A stretch of DNA of 16,881 nt from Candidatus Atribacteria bacterium (GTDB lineage: Bacteria; Atribacterota; Atribacteria; Atribacterales; Atribacteraceae), in the NCBI GenBank assembly GCA_003561145.1, contig PWXL01000192.1, positions 1 through 16,881 of the forward strand. The letters are read 5' to 3'. The position numbers and the translations under genes were made by a program. The notes below the pieces were generated by a model. That model saw only the letters and a list, made by a program, of their open reading frames with translations. It ran no database searches and was not told the origin of the DNA. Below, piece after piece: positions 1 through 6,450 of this stretch; the first letter of the stretch is position 1, and each line of letters opens with the position of its first letter.

Positions 1-1
1 A

Positions 2-547
2 GACGGCACCATACCCGGCAAGGTGGTAATGGTGGTGAGCGATGTTCCCGGTGCCCAAGCTCTCAAGAGAGCAGAGGAAAGGGGTGTCTACACCCGGGTC
101 CTGGATTATTCCACTTTCCCCCGGATAAGCGATTATGAACGGGCCTTGGTGGAAACACTGGAAGAAGTACAGCCCGGCTTGATATGTTTGGCCGGATACA
201 TGCGTATAGTGGGTCCGACTATTGTCAAACGTTTTTCCGGGCGTATCATGAATATACACCCTTCACTGCTTCCGGCTTTCCCGGGACTGGAAGCACAGCG
301 GCAAGCATTGGAATACGGGGTGAAAATTACCGGCTGCACAGTGCACTTTGTTGATACAGGGATGGATACAGGACCGATAATTATGCAGGATTCCTGCCCT
401 GTAGAGGACGGAGACACTCCGGACACACTCGCGGAAAGAATTTTAAAAATTGAACATCGTTTATATCCTGAGGCTGTTCGGTTATTTTTCCAAAATAAAT
501 TGGAAGTGCTAGGGAGACGGGTCCATAGCAGGGAGGTTGGGAAATGA
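2..547 (+). CDS. purN: Phosphoribosylglycinamide formyltransferase (GART), 5' end outside window
   Basis: PurN transfers a formyl group from 10-formyltetrahydrofolate to GAR, the third step of de novo purine synthesis, in the cytosol. The frame is open back to the first base and reads DGTIPGKVVMVVSDVPGA, which matches the internal N-terminal part of the family, so the real start lies before the window. The folate- and catalysis-related core is intact: LAGYMRIVG, the MNIHPSLLPAFPG segment holding the catalytic Asn and His, and FVDTGMDTGPII with the conserved Asp. The C-terminus looks complete. Its stop overlaps the purD start (ATGA), so the two are probably translationally coupled. Family assignment is secure; only the missing N-terminus is uncertain. 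Confidence 0.96.
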   Translation, partial: DGTIPGKVVMVVSDVPGAQALKRAEERGVYTRVLDYSTFPRISDYERALVETLEEVQPGLICLAGYMRIVGPTIVKRFSGRIMNIHPSLLPAFPGLEAQRQALEYGVKITGCTVHFVDTGMDTGPIIMQDSCPVEDGDTPDTLAERILKIEHRLYPEAVRLFFQNKLEVLGRRVHSREVGK

Positions 548-1836
548 AAGTACTGGTTGTGGGAAGTGGGGGCCGAGAACACTGTTTAATGTGGAAACTT
601 TCCCTCAATACAGACGTGCAAGAACTGTATTGTGCCCCGGGAAATACAGGTACTTCTTTCATCGGCAAGAACTTACCTGTACACAACCTGCAGGAGCTCG
701 TGAACTTTGCATATACAGAAGGAATTGATCTCACTGTGGTTGGACCGGAAACTCCCCTGGCCGAAGGAATCGTTGATTCTTTCTCTGTAAGAGGATGTAC
801 CGTAGTAGGACCAAAGCGTTTGGAAGCACGGCTGGAGTCAAGCAAAATATTTGCAAAAAACTTCATGCGCCGGAATAATATACCGACGGCTGATTATGAA
901 GTATTCCAACAGCCCGGCCACGCTGCGGCCTATATAGAATCTCTCCAGAAATTCCCAGTGGTTCTGAAAGCGGATGGACTGGCTGCTGGCAAGGGCGTGG
1001 CTATAGTTGATGACAGGGACGACGCTTTACCCATGCTCCGGTCATTCATGGTTGAGAAAAAGTTCGGGGCAGCGGGGGAAAATGTGTTAGTCGAAGAGTT
1101 CCTCTCCGGTGAAGAGGCTACCGTAATACTTGCCCTCGATGGTGATACATACTGTGTTTTACCTTCTTCCCAGGACCATAAAAAGGTAGGGGAGGGTGAT
1201 ATAGGACCAAATACCGGCGGTATGGGAGCGTATTCACCGGCTCCTCTTGTGACAGATGTCCTGATGGAGAAGGTCGAAAGAAAAATTATTATACCCCTGG
1301 TAGAGGGTTTGAAAAAAGAGGGAATGTGTTACCGGGGATTTCTCTATGTAGGCATAATAGTATCTGAAGAGGGGGACCCCCATGTCCTGGAATTCAACGT
1401 CAGATTAGGTGATCCGGAATCACAGGTTGTTGTCCCACGCCTTGAAAACGACCTGGTGGAACTGTCATACGCGATGACGGAGGGTACACTCCATACTGTG
1501 CGGATACGAGTTGATCCACGCCCAATGTTGGGAGTGGTGATGGCCTCTCTGGGGTATCCGGGCAATTATGAGACGGGAATGGAAATAACCGGACTCGAAG
1601 CTTTTCCTAACAGACCGTTGGATGAGGTGTTGGTTTTTCATGCCGGTACCAGGAAAAAAGGGGAGAAAGTAATTGCCGCTGGCGGCAGGGTGTTGAATGT
1701 CTGTGGGAAGGGGGATACCCTGCAAGAGGCAAGGAACAAGGTCTACGAAGCCATGGCTCATATCCACTTCGACCACGGATTCTGCCGCCACGACATAGGA
1801 TTTCGGGCATTGAGAGGGAAATTGCCCACCGAATGA
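544..1836 (+). CDS. purD: Phosphoribosylamine--glycine ligase (GAR synthetase)
   Basis: PurD is the cytosolic ATP-grasp ligase that joins phosphoribosylamine and glycine with ATP to give GAR, the substrate of the PurN encoded just upstream. The 430 residues match the usual length. Visible landmarks are the N-terminal GSGGREH loop (residues 8-13), GPETPLAEGIVD (67-78), the ATP-grasp segment VVLKADGLAAGKGVAI (139-154), EEFLSGEEA (184-192), SSQDHKKVGEGDIGPNTGGMGAYSP (208-232) and the metal-binding FNVRLGDPESQ (284-294). The last is a slight variant of the common FNCRFGDPETQ. The C-terminal domain HAGTRKKG...AGGRVLNV is present. The ATG overlaps the purN stop by 4 bp, and the TGA overlaps a possible purE ATG by 4 bp, so this is one operon. 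Confidence 0.98.
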   Translation: MKVLVVGSGGREHCLMWKLSLNTDVQELYCAPGNTGTSFIGKNLPVHNLQELVNFAYTEGIDLTVVGPETPLAEGIVDSFSVRGCTVVGPKRLEARLESSKIFAKNFMRRNNIPTADYEVFQQPGHAAAYIESLQKFPVVLKADGLAAGKGVAIVDDRDDALPMLRSFMVEKKFGAAGENVLVEEFLSGEEATVILALDGDTYCVLPSSQDHKKVGEGDIGPNTGGMGAYSPAPLVTDVLMEKVERKIIIPLVEGLKKEGMCYRGFLYVGIIVSEEGDPHVLEFNVRLGDPESQVVVPRLENDLVELSYAMTEGTLHTVRIRVDPRPMLGVVMASLGYPGNYETGMEITGLEAFPNRPLDEVLVFHAGTRKKGEKVIAAGGRVLNVCGKGDTLQEARNKVYEAMAHIHFDHGFCRHDIGFRALRGKLPTE

Positions 1837-2345
1837 AGAAGGGAGTGAATAGGTTGGCAGGTCCAGTATATGTGGTGTGTGGGAGTGCGAGTGATCAGCA
1901 GTACGTTGCTGAGTGTGCCAAAATTTTTACCAGGCTGGGAATATCCTACAGAATAACCATAGCTTCCGCCCATCGAACGCCGGAAAAGGTAGAAGAATTC
2001 ATTCGTTCCGCGGAGGACGCAGGAGCGCACTGTATTATCGCCATGGCCGGGTTCGCCGCCCATTTGCCCGGAGTGATTGCCTCTCGTACGTTCCTTCCCG
2101 TAGTGGGAGTTCCTCTTGACACCTCTTCTTTGCTGGGCATCGACGCTTTATTATCAATTGTTCAGATGCCGGGGGGCATTCCGGTGGCAAGCACTGGTAT
2201 CGGGAAGGCAGGTGCACGTAACGCCGCTCTTTTCGCTGCTCAATGGATAGCGGCTGCAGACCGGGACCTGCGGGAGAAACTCATCGCTTACAGAAATTCT
2301 TTGAAAGAAGAGGTTGCAGAAGCAAACCGGGCATGTGACCTGTAA
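1833..2345 (+). CDS. purE: N5-carboxyaminoimidazole ribonucleotide mutase (PurE)
   Basis: PurE makes CAIR (from N5-CAIR in class I enzymes), a later step of the pathway served by purN and purD. Motifs: CGSASD in the phosphate-binding loop, SAHRTP (residues 45-50), AHLPGV, and VQMPGGIPVAS...IGKAGARNAALFA near the C-terminus. These match class I. The usual GGAAHLPG is GFAAHLPG here (Gly to Phe, residue 74). The ATG overlaps the purD stop (ATGA). An in-frame TTG at 1854 is a good alternative start, because AAGGGAG at 1839-1845 stands 8 bases before it while the ATG lacks a well-spaced Shine-Dalgarno. No purK is visible in the window. Placing purE last, after purD, differs from the Bacillus pur operon, where it comes first. 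Confidence 0.94.
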   Translation: MKKGVNRLAGPVYVVCGSASDQQYVAECAKIFTRLGISYRITIASAHRTPEKVEEFIRSAEDAGAHCIIAMAGFAAHLPGVIASRTFLPVVGVPLDTSSLLGIDALLSIVQMPGGIPVASTGIGKAGARNAALFAAQWIAAADRDLREKLIAYRNSLKEEVAEANRACDL

Positions 2346-2399
2346 GGCACAGGGAATACAACATCAATTTTTATGGCTGCACGATGGATGCAAGAGAAC

Positions 2400-2436
2400 A
2401 AAAAAACAAAAAAGCCCCCGTCCGGAGGCGGGGGCC
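2400..2436 (-). terminator. Intrinsic terminator of the radical SAM gene
   Basis: GCCCCCG (2414-2420) pairs perfectly with CGGGGGC (2429-2435), and the stem can extend by two more C-G pairs around a single bulged T. On the minus strand it is followed by CTTTTTTGTTTTTT (complement of the A-rich run 2400-2413), the textbook layout, about 20 bases after the radical SAM stop. On the plus strand the stem is followed by CCAAAGG, not a T-run, so it is at best a weak terminator for purE, which ends about 70 bases before it. Confidence 0.85.
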
Positions 2437-2454
2437 CAAAGGAAGGAACAAAGG

Positions 2455-3912
2455 TTACACTCGAACTTTCTGTTTCCTGGTTTTTTCTTTTCCCTTATCT
2501 GCCTCTTCCTGAAGTTTCTGGATATATTCCACCCTTTCAGCTTTATAATCTTTGTAATAAATGGTTCCCTTGTAGTCGCGTTCCCAGATTTCATCCGCAA
2601 GTTCCTTGAAGGCTTGTGCGTATGTGTCCACCTCTTGCTTGAGCGAGGTGGTTATGGAGTCTGCTCCATCATGGCTGGGGCGGGCACCGTATTTTTCTAC
2701 AACTTCCCGCAGGGTTTCAGGGACATCAATAAGCATGCAGGGACGCATAAGGTTATTATCATACGGCTGGTTTTCCTGGATAGCCCTGAAAAAGGGAGAA
2801 GAAAATACCTCTTTCAGTAATTTATTTTTTAAATTATCGACAGTGAAATGGCAGAACACACATGGTTCAACATCTCCTGAATTATTGATGTGAAAATACC
2901 GGCGTCCCCCGGCGAGGCAACCGCCTACGTATGGACCGTCATTCCAGAAATCTCCGATGAAAATCGGTTTTTCGTAGCGCATTTTGTGAACCTGGTTGCG
3001 CAGGTGCAGGCGTTGTTGGGGGGTGGGCATAAGCGAGGTATCAGGTGCTTTTCCTACCGGTACATAGGTAAAGTACCAACCGTAATAACATCCTTTATCG
3101 ATGAGAAAATCCATAAATTCGTCGCTGGAGACAAGTTCGGTGTTCTGGCTGGTAGCGGTAATGGAAAAACCAAAAAGCACTCCCTCTTCCCGCAATGATT
3201 CCATGGCGTTCATCACTTTTTTGAAAGCACCTTTTCCTCTACGTGCATCTGTTTCCTGTTCGTATCCTTCTACGCTTATGGCGGGGTACACGTTACCCAT
3301 ATCGGCTAATCGCTTCGCAAGATCGCGGTCGATGAGGGTTCCGTTGGTATAGATTTGAAAGGAAATATTCGGATGTTTTTGGAACAAATCAATATGTTCC
3401 TTGCGGACGAAGGGTTCACCTCCGGAGATGGTGAGGAAATTCATGCCCATTTCCTTGGCTTCATTGAAGATCCGGTCCATAAGTTCAATCGGCATATCAC
3501 TTTCTCTTCGGTATTCACCAGCATAGCAACCGTAGCACTGCAGGTTACATCGCATGGTTGGACTCACCACAAAAAAGAACGGCACCTGACAGCCTAATTC
3601 TTTTTCCAGTTTTTGCCTTTTGGGTACCCCCAGGAGGATACTTTTGACAATGAGATTCCCCATGAGCTTTTCCCTGACAGATGGATTGGTTTCCTGAAAG
3701 ACCCTGCGGGCGAGTACTACCTGGGGGCGCTTTTCCTCGAACATTTGACGCAGGCCGTGTATTTGGTCTCGATAGTATTCAATAGGAGTGAGCTTCTCTG
3801 CCAGATAGGTTAGTTTAATGATAGTCTCATCTGACACGTTTCGAAGAGAACCGATGATGAGTTTTACAACTTGTTCCGTAGTGAATGCTTTAATAGAGTC
3901 AAAATAACTCAT
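2455..3912 (-). CDS. Radical SAM protein with cysteine-rich C-terminal region, function unknown
   Basis: The start chosen is the ATG at 3912: GGGAGG (3926-3921) stands 8 bases before it, giving 485 residues; an upstream extension of 8 codons has no such support. The radical SAM motif CxxxCxxC is C122, C126 and C129 (RCNLQCYGCYAGEY), followed by SGGEP (163-167), the SAM-binding loop, and YTNGTLID (188-195). An N-terminal extension of about 110 residues, likely helical, precedes the barrel. After it, C332, C351, C354 and C392 form a SPASM/twitch-like auxiliary cluster region, with INNSGDVEPCVFC as the recognisable part. The C-terminus is Lys/Glu-rich. This resembles the broad COG0535 group, but I cannot name substrate or product. 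No precursor peptide gene is visible beside it. It has its own promoter and terminator, so it is probably monocistronic. Confidence 0.85.
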   Translation of the reverse strand: MSYFDSIKAFTTEQVVKLIIGSLRNVSDETIIKLTYLAEKLTPIEYYRDQIHGLRQMFEEKRPQVVLARRVFQETNPSVREKLMGNLIVKSILLGVPKRQKLEKELGCQVPFFFVVSPTMRCNLQCYGCYAGEYRRESDMPIELMDRIFNEAKEMGMNFLTISGGEPFVRKEHIDLFQKHPNISFQIYTNGTLIDRDLAKRLADMGNVYPAISVEGYEQETDARRGKGAFKKVMNAMESLREEGVLFGFSITATSQNTELVSSDEFMDFLIDKGCYYGWYFTYVPVGKAPDTSLMPTPQQRLHLRNQVHKMRYEKPIFIGDFWNDGPYVGGCLAGGRRYFHINNSGDVEPCVFCHFTVDNLKNKLLKEVFSSPFFRAIQENQPYDNNLMRPCMLIDVPETLREVVEKYGARPSHDGADSITTSLKQEVDTYAQAFKELADEIWERDYKGTIYYKDYKAERVEYIQKLQEEADKGKEKTRKQKVRV

Positions 3913-3930
3913 TGTGCCTTCCTCCCTTTG

Positions 3931-3958
3931 AAACATGTTTTTTCATTATAACATGTTT
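3931..3958 (-). promoter_or_regulatory. Promoter with overlapping ACATGT inverted-repeat operator candidate
   Basis: Read on the minus strand, this is AAACATGT-TATAATGAAA-AAACATGTTT. A perfect TATAAT (complement of 3945-3950), preceded by TG one base away, makes an extended -10 element; no good -35 is seen. Two copies of the palindrome ACATGT (3951-3956 and 3933-3938), centred 18 bp apart, form an arm-to-arm inverted repeat. One abuts the -10 and the other covers the expected transcription start. The placement suits a repressor bound across the promoter of the radical SAM gene. Promoter quality is seen directly; operator function is inferred. Confidence 0.6.
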
Positions 3959-3975
3959 GAAATGAGTCCGCTGTA

Positions 3976-4590
3976 CTAACTCCCATGTCCAGCAAGTCCC
4001 ACCAGTTCAATTGTTTTTTTGACTTCCTGGATATCTTTCCAGGTCTGGTAGCGGGGAGAACCGGGTTTTTGTGAATGGTAGCGGAGAAGGTAGCTTGGAT
4101 GGTACATAGGAAAGATTTTTTTTCCGCCTCTCCATTCAAACATCTTCCCACGTACTCTGCTGATGGAAGTTTTCTCCCCCAGCAGGAAAGAGGTGGATAC
4201 ACCTCCCAGGGTAACGACGAGGGTGGGATTGATCACAGCTATTTGGGCTTCAAGATATGGGAAACAACACTGCATTTCCTCCTCGTTGGGAATGCGGTTG
4301 CCGGGAGGACGGCATTTTACCGTATTGGCTATAAATACTTCCTCCCGTTTGAGACCAACGGAATGGAGAACGGTGGTTAAAAGCTTACCCGCCCTGCCTA
4401 CAAAAGGGCGGCCGGTTGTATCTTCGTCTTCACCGGGAGCTTCTCCGACAAACATTACCACTGCGTCTGCATTCCCTTCTCCAAAGACAGTATTATTGCG
4501 TGTTGCCGAAAGTTGACAACGGGTACATACCTCCACGTGATCTCGTATTTCAGAGAGCACCCGTTCCTTTTTGGATAGGACTGTAACCAC
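3976..4590 (-). CDS. Family 4 (iron-sulfur) uracil-DNA glycosylase
   Basis: This enzyme removes uracil from DNA, the first step of base excision repair of deaminated cytosine. The start chosen is GTG at 4590 with AGGGG 5 bases upstream, giving 204 residues; a GTG at 4611 would add 7 residues. The four [4Fe-4S] ligands of family 4 enzymes are visible: C22 and C25 (CTRC), C93 (TVKCRPPGN) and C109 (16 residues on, as in the Thermotoga enzyme). The active-site motif GEAPGEDED (49-57) and the C-terminal HPSYLLR loop are intact. Family 4 enzymes are frequent in thermophiles and anaerobes, which fits the suggested lineage. It lies about 160 bases after the DGHHR gene on the same strand, without a clear terminator between, so read-through is possible. 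Confidence 0.93.
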   Translation of the reverse strand: MVTVLSKKERVLSEIRDHVEVCTRCQLSATRNNTVFGEGNADAVVMFVGEAPGEDEDTTGRPFVGRAGKLLTTVLHSVGLKREEVFIANTVKCRPPGNRIPNEEEMQCCFPYLEAQIAVINPTLVVTLGGVSTSFLLGEKTSISRVRGKMFEWRGGKKIFPMYHPSYLLRYHSQKPGSPRYQTWKDIQEVKKTIELVGLAGHGS

Positions 4591-4751
4591 GGTTTCCCCT
4601 TTTAAAAACACTCCTGCTCTACAGAAACAATTTTCGGAGGCACATAATTATCCCCAGTGGGGACCCTCAACCAGTGGCATCCTGCCAATGACATTGTACC
4701 ACAACACCACACCATTGCAGATAAAAACTTTACTGTAATCCTGGGTCGTTT
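4591..4751. other. Gap between the DGHHR gene and the UDG gene
   Basis: No gene is recognised. The gap holds a perfect short hairpin TCCCCAGTGGGGA (4651-4663) and a CCAGTGG direct repeat (4654-4660 and 4672-4678). On the minus strand there is a possible extended -10, TGGTACAAT (complement of 4706-4714), without a good -35. No hairpin with a T-run follows the DGHHR gene. The UDG gene may therefore use a weak local promoter or read-through. Confidence 0.35.
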
Positions 4752-5627
4752 TTATGTCTTCTCTGAAAAATAGAAAAACGATTCCGGCCCTTTTTTTGCT
4801 TTCAAAACTTCATGAGGTTGCGGAACAAAACAAGCTGCTTTGCGTAATACTTTCAGATTTGCTAAGAGCCATAAGTACAAATCAGCACTTGTTTTCCTCT
4901 TGAACCGCCGCATAATTCCACTTCTTTCTATTTTTTGCACTGCAGGAGAAAAACAATTCCGGTACCACCCCCGGACCGCCTCCTCCCATGGAATGCCATC
5001 GGGGCATTGTTGGTGTATTTCTCTGGAAGAAGGGCAACGGGAGCAGCGGAAACACCCGATGAGGTGGAGAAGCTCGAGGTACCCCCCGGGGATGGTTACG
5101 TGTATATCGGAAAGGCCGGTGCGGTTGTGAAACATGCGTTCTTCCAAATTGAAAAAGAATTCCTCGGGAGCAGATGATTCCGGGAGATCGGGAGGAACCT
5201 TTAATTCAAGTACTTCTGCGTCAATAAAATGCTGGCCTGCGTTACGGGCGACTGATATTCGATGGTGCCCATCCTGAACAAAATAATATTCACCTACTTT
5301 ATAGAGGGATACCAGCGGCCATCCACCTGATGGGCTGAGAGATGTGTTTACACTCACCCATTTTGCTTTGTTGGACTTTTTCAGGGGAAGAAAGGTCCGG
5401 TCGAAGTCTTCAAACCGGTTTTCACTCCCTATTATTTTTGAAATTTCAACTATTTGGATTCCCGCATGATATGCGGCCCCTACTCCAATAGTTTCCTTGA
5501 TGTCGCGAAAAGGAATTAAACGATTGCGGTGGTGTTTCAGGGAACCCAACAATCGCTTGAAGAAACCCTTCCTGTAGAGGCGGTCAAACTGCCGTATAGA
5601 TTCGTGCCGCACGGATAAATCGCTCAT
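4752..5627 (-). CDS. ParB/sulfiredoxin-fold DGHHR protein, function unknown
   Basis: The start is the ATG at 5627, 7 bases after GGAG (5638-5635); a TTG two codons upstream is too close to that site. The product has 291 residues. The centre reads SLYKVGEYYFVQDGHHRISVARNAG, the signature of the ParB N-domain/Srx fold, in which DGHxR-type loops bind nucleotide or phosphate (DGHTR in the archaeal free-serine kinase SerK). The C-terminal half ends in KTSADLYLWL, which I recognise loosely from DGHHR proteins of Chloroflexota and Actinomycetota. Between them C192, C195, C198 and C208 form CxxCxxC-x9-C, a possible metal site. No helix-turn-helix is seen, and a chromosome-partition role is unlikely. 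The gene begins 2 bases after the stop of the phosphoesterase gene, so the two are coupled. Fold assignment fair, role unknown. Confidence 0.75.
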   Translation of the reverse strand: MSDLSVRHESIRQFDRLYRKGFFKRLLGSLKHHRNRLIPFRDIKETIGVGAAYHAGIQIVEISKIIGSENRFEDFDRTFLPLKKSNKAKWVSVNTSLSPSGGWPLVSLYKVGEYYFVQDGHHRISVARNAGQHFIDAEVLELKVPPDLPESSAPEEFFFNLEERMFHNRTGLSDIHVTIPGGYLELLHLIGCFRCSRCPSSREIHQQCPDGIPWEEAVRGWYRNCFSPAVQKIERSGIMRRFKRKTSADLYLWLLANLKVLRKAACFVPQPHEVLKAKKGPESFFYFSEKT

Positions 5628-5629
5628 GT

Positions 5630-6265
5630 TCAATCTCCAATCTGCACTACCTGGAAGCTGTATGCATTTATGATCATGGTCCCATCCATGTGATCACGAC
5701 GGTTTTCTTTATGGTCGTACAGGTGTGTGTGTCCATGAAAATGATAGCGTGGAGAGAATTTTTTATTGATCAAACTGAAGGTGTGAAAACCTTTATGAGG
5801 AAGATCTTCACCTTCGTGCAAACCTGCGGGAGGTGCATGGGTTACCAATATGTCTATCGACCGGCCGTATTTGAGCCTCTTCCATTCAAGACGTGGAAGC
5901 ATTTTCAAATACTTGAAATACATGGCCCGCTGTGTGTATTGGTGAATGCCGCCGTTATACCAGATAGACCCTTCCAGGCCTGCCAGTAACAATCCCCGGA
6001 AAAAAACCACCTGCTCGTCTAAGTTTATTCCTCCGGCCATCGACTGTTTACCTCCGGAAGGATCATGGTTGCCGTGAACAAAGAAAAAAGGCACATTCAG
6101 AGTGGAAACCACGAAATCGAGGTAATACTCGGGAAGGTCTCCGCATGAGATAATCATGTCTATATCATAAAAGCGCTCCTTGCATCTGTCACTATAAACA
6201 CGGGGATCCATGCAGTCACTCAGAACAAGAGCTTTTTTGGCTTGAGGCATGCACTGTGCTTTCAT
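5630..6265 (-). CDS. Metallophosphoesterase (calcineurin-like) with altered motif I
   Basis: The 211 residues cover a complete calcineurin-like domain: motif II CGDLP (41-45), motif III HGNHDP (64-69), motif IV VTHAPP (141-146) and motif V HGHTHLYD (177-184). Motif I, usually DxH, is DCM here (residues 17-19, LVLSDCMDPRVYS), so one metal-ligand histidine is replaced by methionine. A related form with D-x-V occurs, as far as I recall, in Chloroflexota proteins, so this may be a real subfamily and not a broken gene. There is no signal peptide or membrane segment, so it should be cytosolic. The ATG at 6265 has a modest GGTGA 6 bases upstream. Substrate unknown; its tight link with the DGHHR gene suggests a shared nucleotide or phospho-substrate, which is inference. 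Confidence 0.88.
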   Translation of the reverse strand: MKAQCMPQAKKALVLSDCMDPRVYSDRCKERFYDIDMIISCGDLPEYYLDFVVSTLNVPFFFVHGNHDPSGGKQSMAGGINLDEQVVFFRGLLLAGLEGSIWYNGGIHQYTQRAMYFKYLKMLPRLEWKRLKYGRSIDILVTHAPPAGLHEGEDLPHKGFHTFSLINKKFSPRYHFHGHTHLYDHKENRRDHMDGTMIINAYSFQVVQIGD

Positions 6266-6290
6266 GAAAAATCACCAATTTTTCTTCTGT

Positions 6291-6296
6291 ATTATA
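6291..6296 (-). promoter_or_regulatory. -10 element for the phosphoesterase gene
   Basis: The minus strand reads CCCTATAATACAG, a perfect TATAAT about 26 bases before the start codon at 6265. No convincing -35 lies 16-18 bases upstream (sequence near CGCCAA). Its position in a divergent gap supports a promoter for the minus-strand block. Confidence 0.45.
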
Positions 6297-6312
6297 GGGA
6301 GTATGAACACAT

Positions 6313-6341
6313 TTGGCGAGCTCTTCTTTTTTTCGTATAAT
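6313..6341 (+). promoter_or_regulatory. Sigma-A-type promoter for the R3H ATPase-tmk-holB operon
   Basis: TTGGCG (6313-6318), a 17-base spacer rich in T, then a perfect TATAAT (6336-6341). Transcription would start near 6348, leaving a leader of about 100 bases before the ATG at 6451. It lies back to back with the minus-strand -10 at 6291-6296. Confidence 0.7.
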
Positions 6342-6372
6342 ATGTAAGCTGCTTTCCTTATTCCCGCCGATC

Positions 6373-6447
6373 ATGGCGCGCTTCATTGGTTTGTGGGATT
6401 ACGGAGCATATCTTGGTAGAAACCGCACGGAAAGGGCAATGGTATAG
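6373..6447 (+). other. Possible 24-codon leader reading frame
   Basis: ATG at 6373 opens a frame (MARFIGLWDYGAYLGRNRTE then RAMV) ending in TAG at 6445-6447, three bases before the ATG of the R3H ATPase and in the same frame as it. No Shine-Dalgarno is visible before it. It could be a leader peptide that couples translation to the next gene, or chance. I lean slightly to chance. Confidence 0.2.
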
Positions 6448-6450
6448 CTT

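Noticed and set aside
2414..2435. Hairpin as terminator for purE on the plus strand
   Set aside because: No T-run follows it in that direction; it fits the minus-strand gene.
2314..2820. Plus-strand frame running from purE into the radical SAM gene
   Set aside because: Crosses the terminator hairpin and reads the antisense of the radical SAM C-terminus; composition is phenylalanine-rich noise.
4651..4663. TCCCCAGTGGGGA hairpin as terminator or operator
   Set aside because: Five-base stem without a T-run on either strand and only one copy; too short to name a role.
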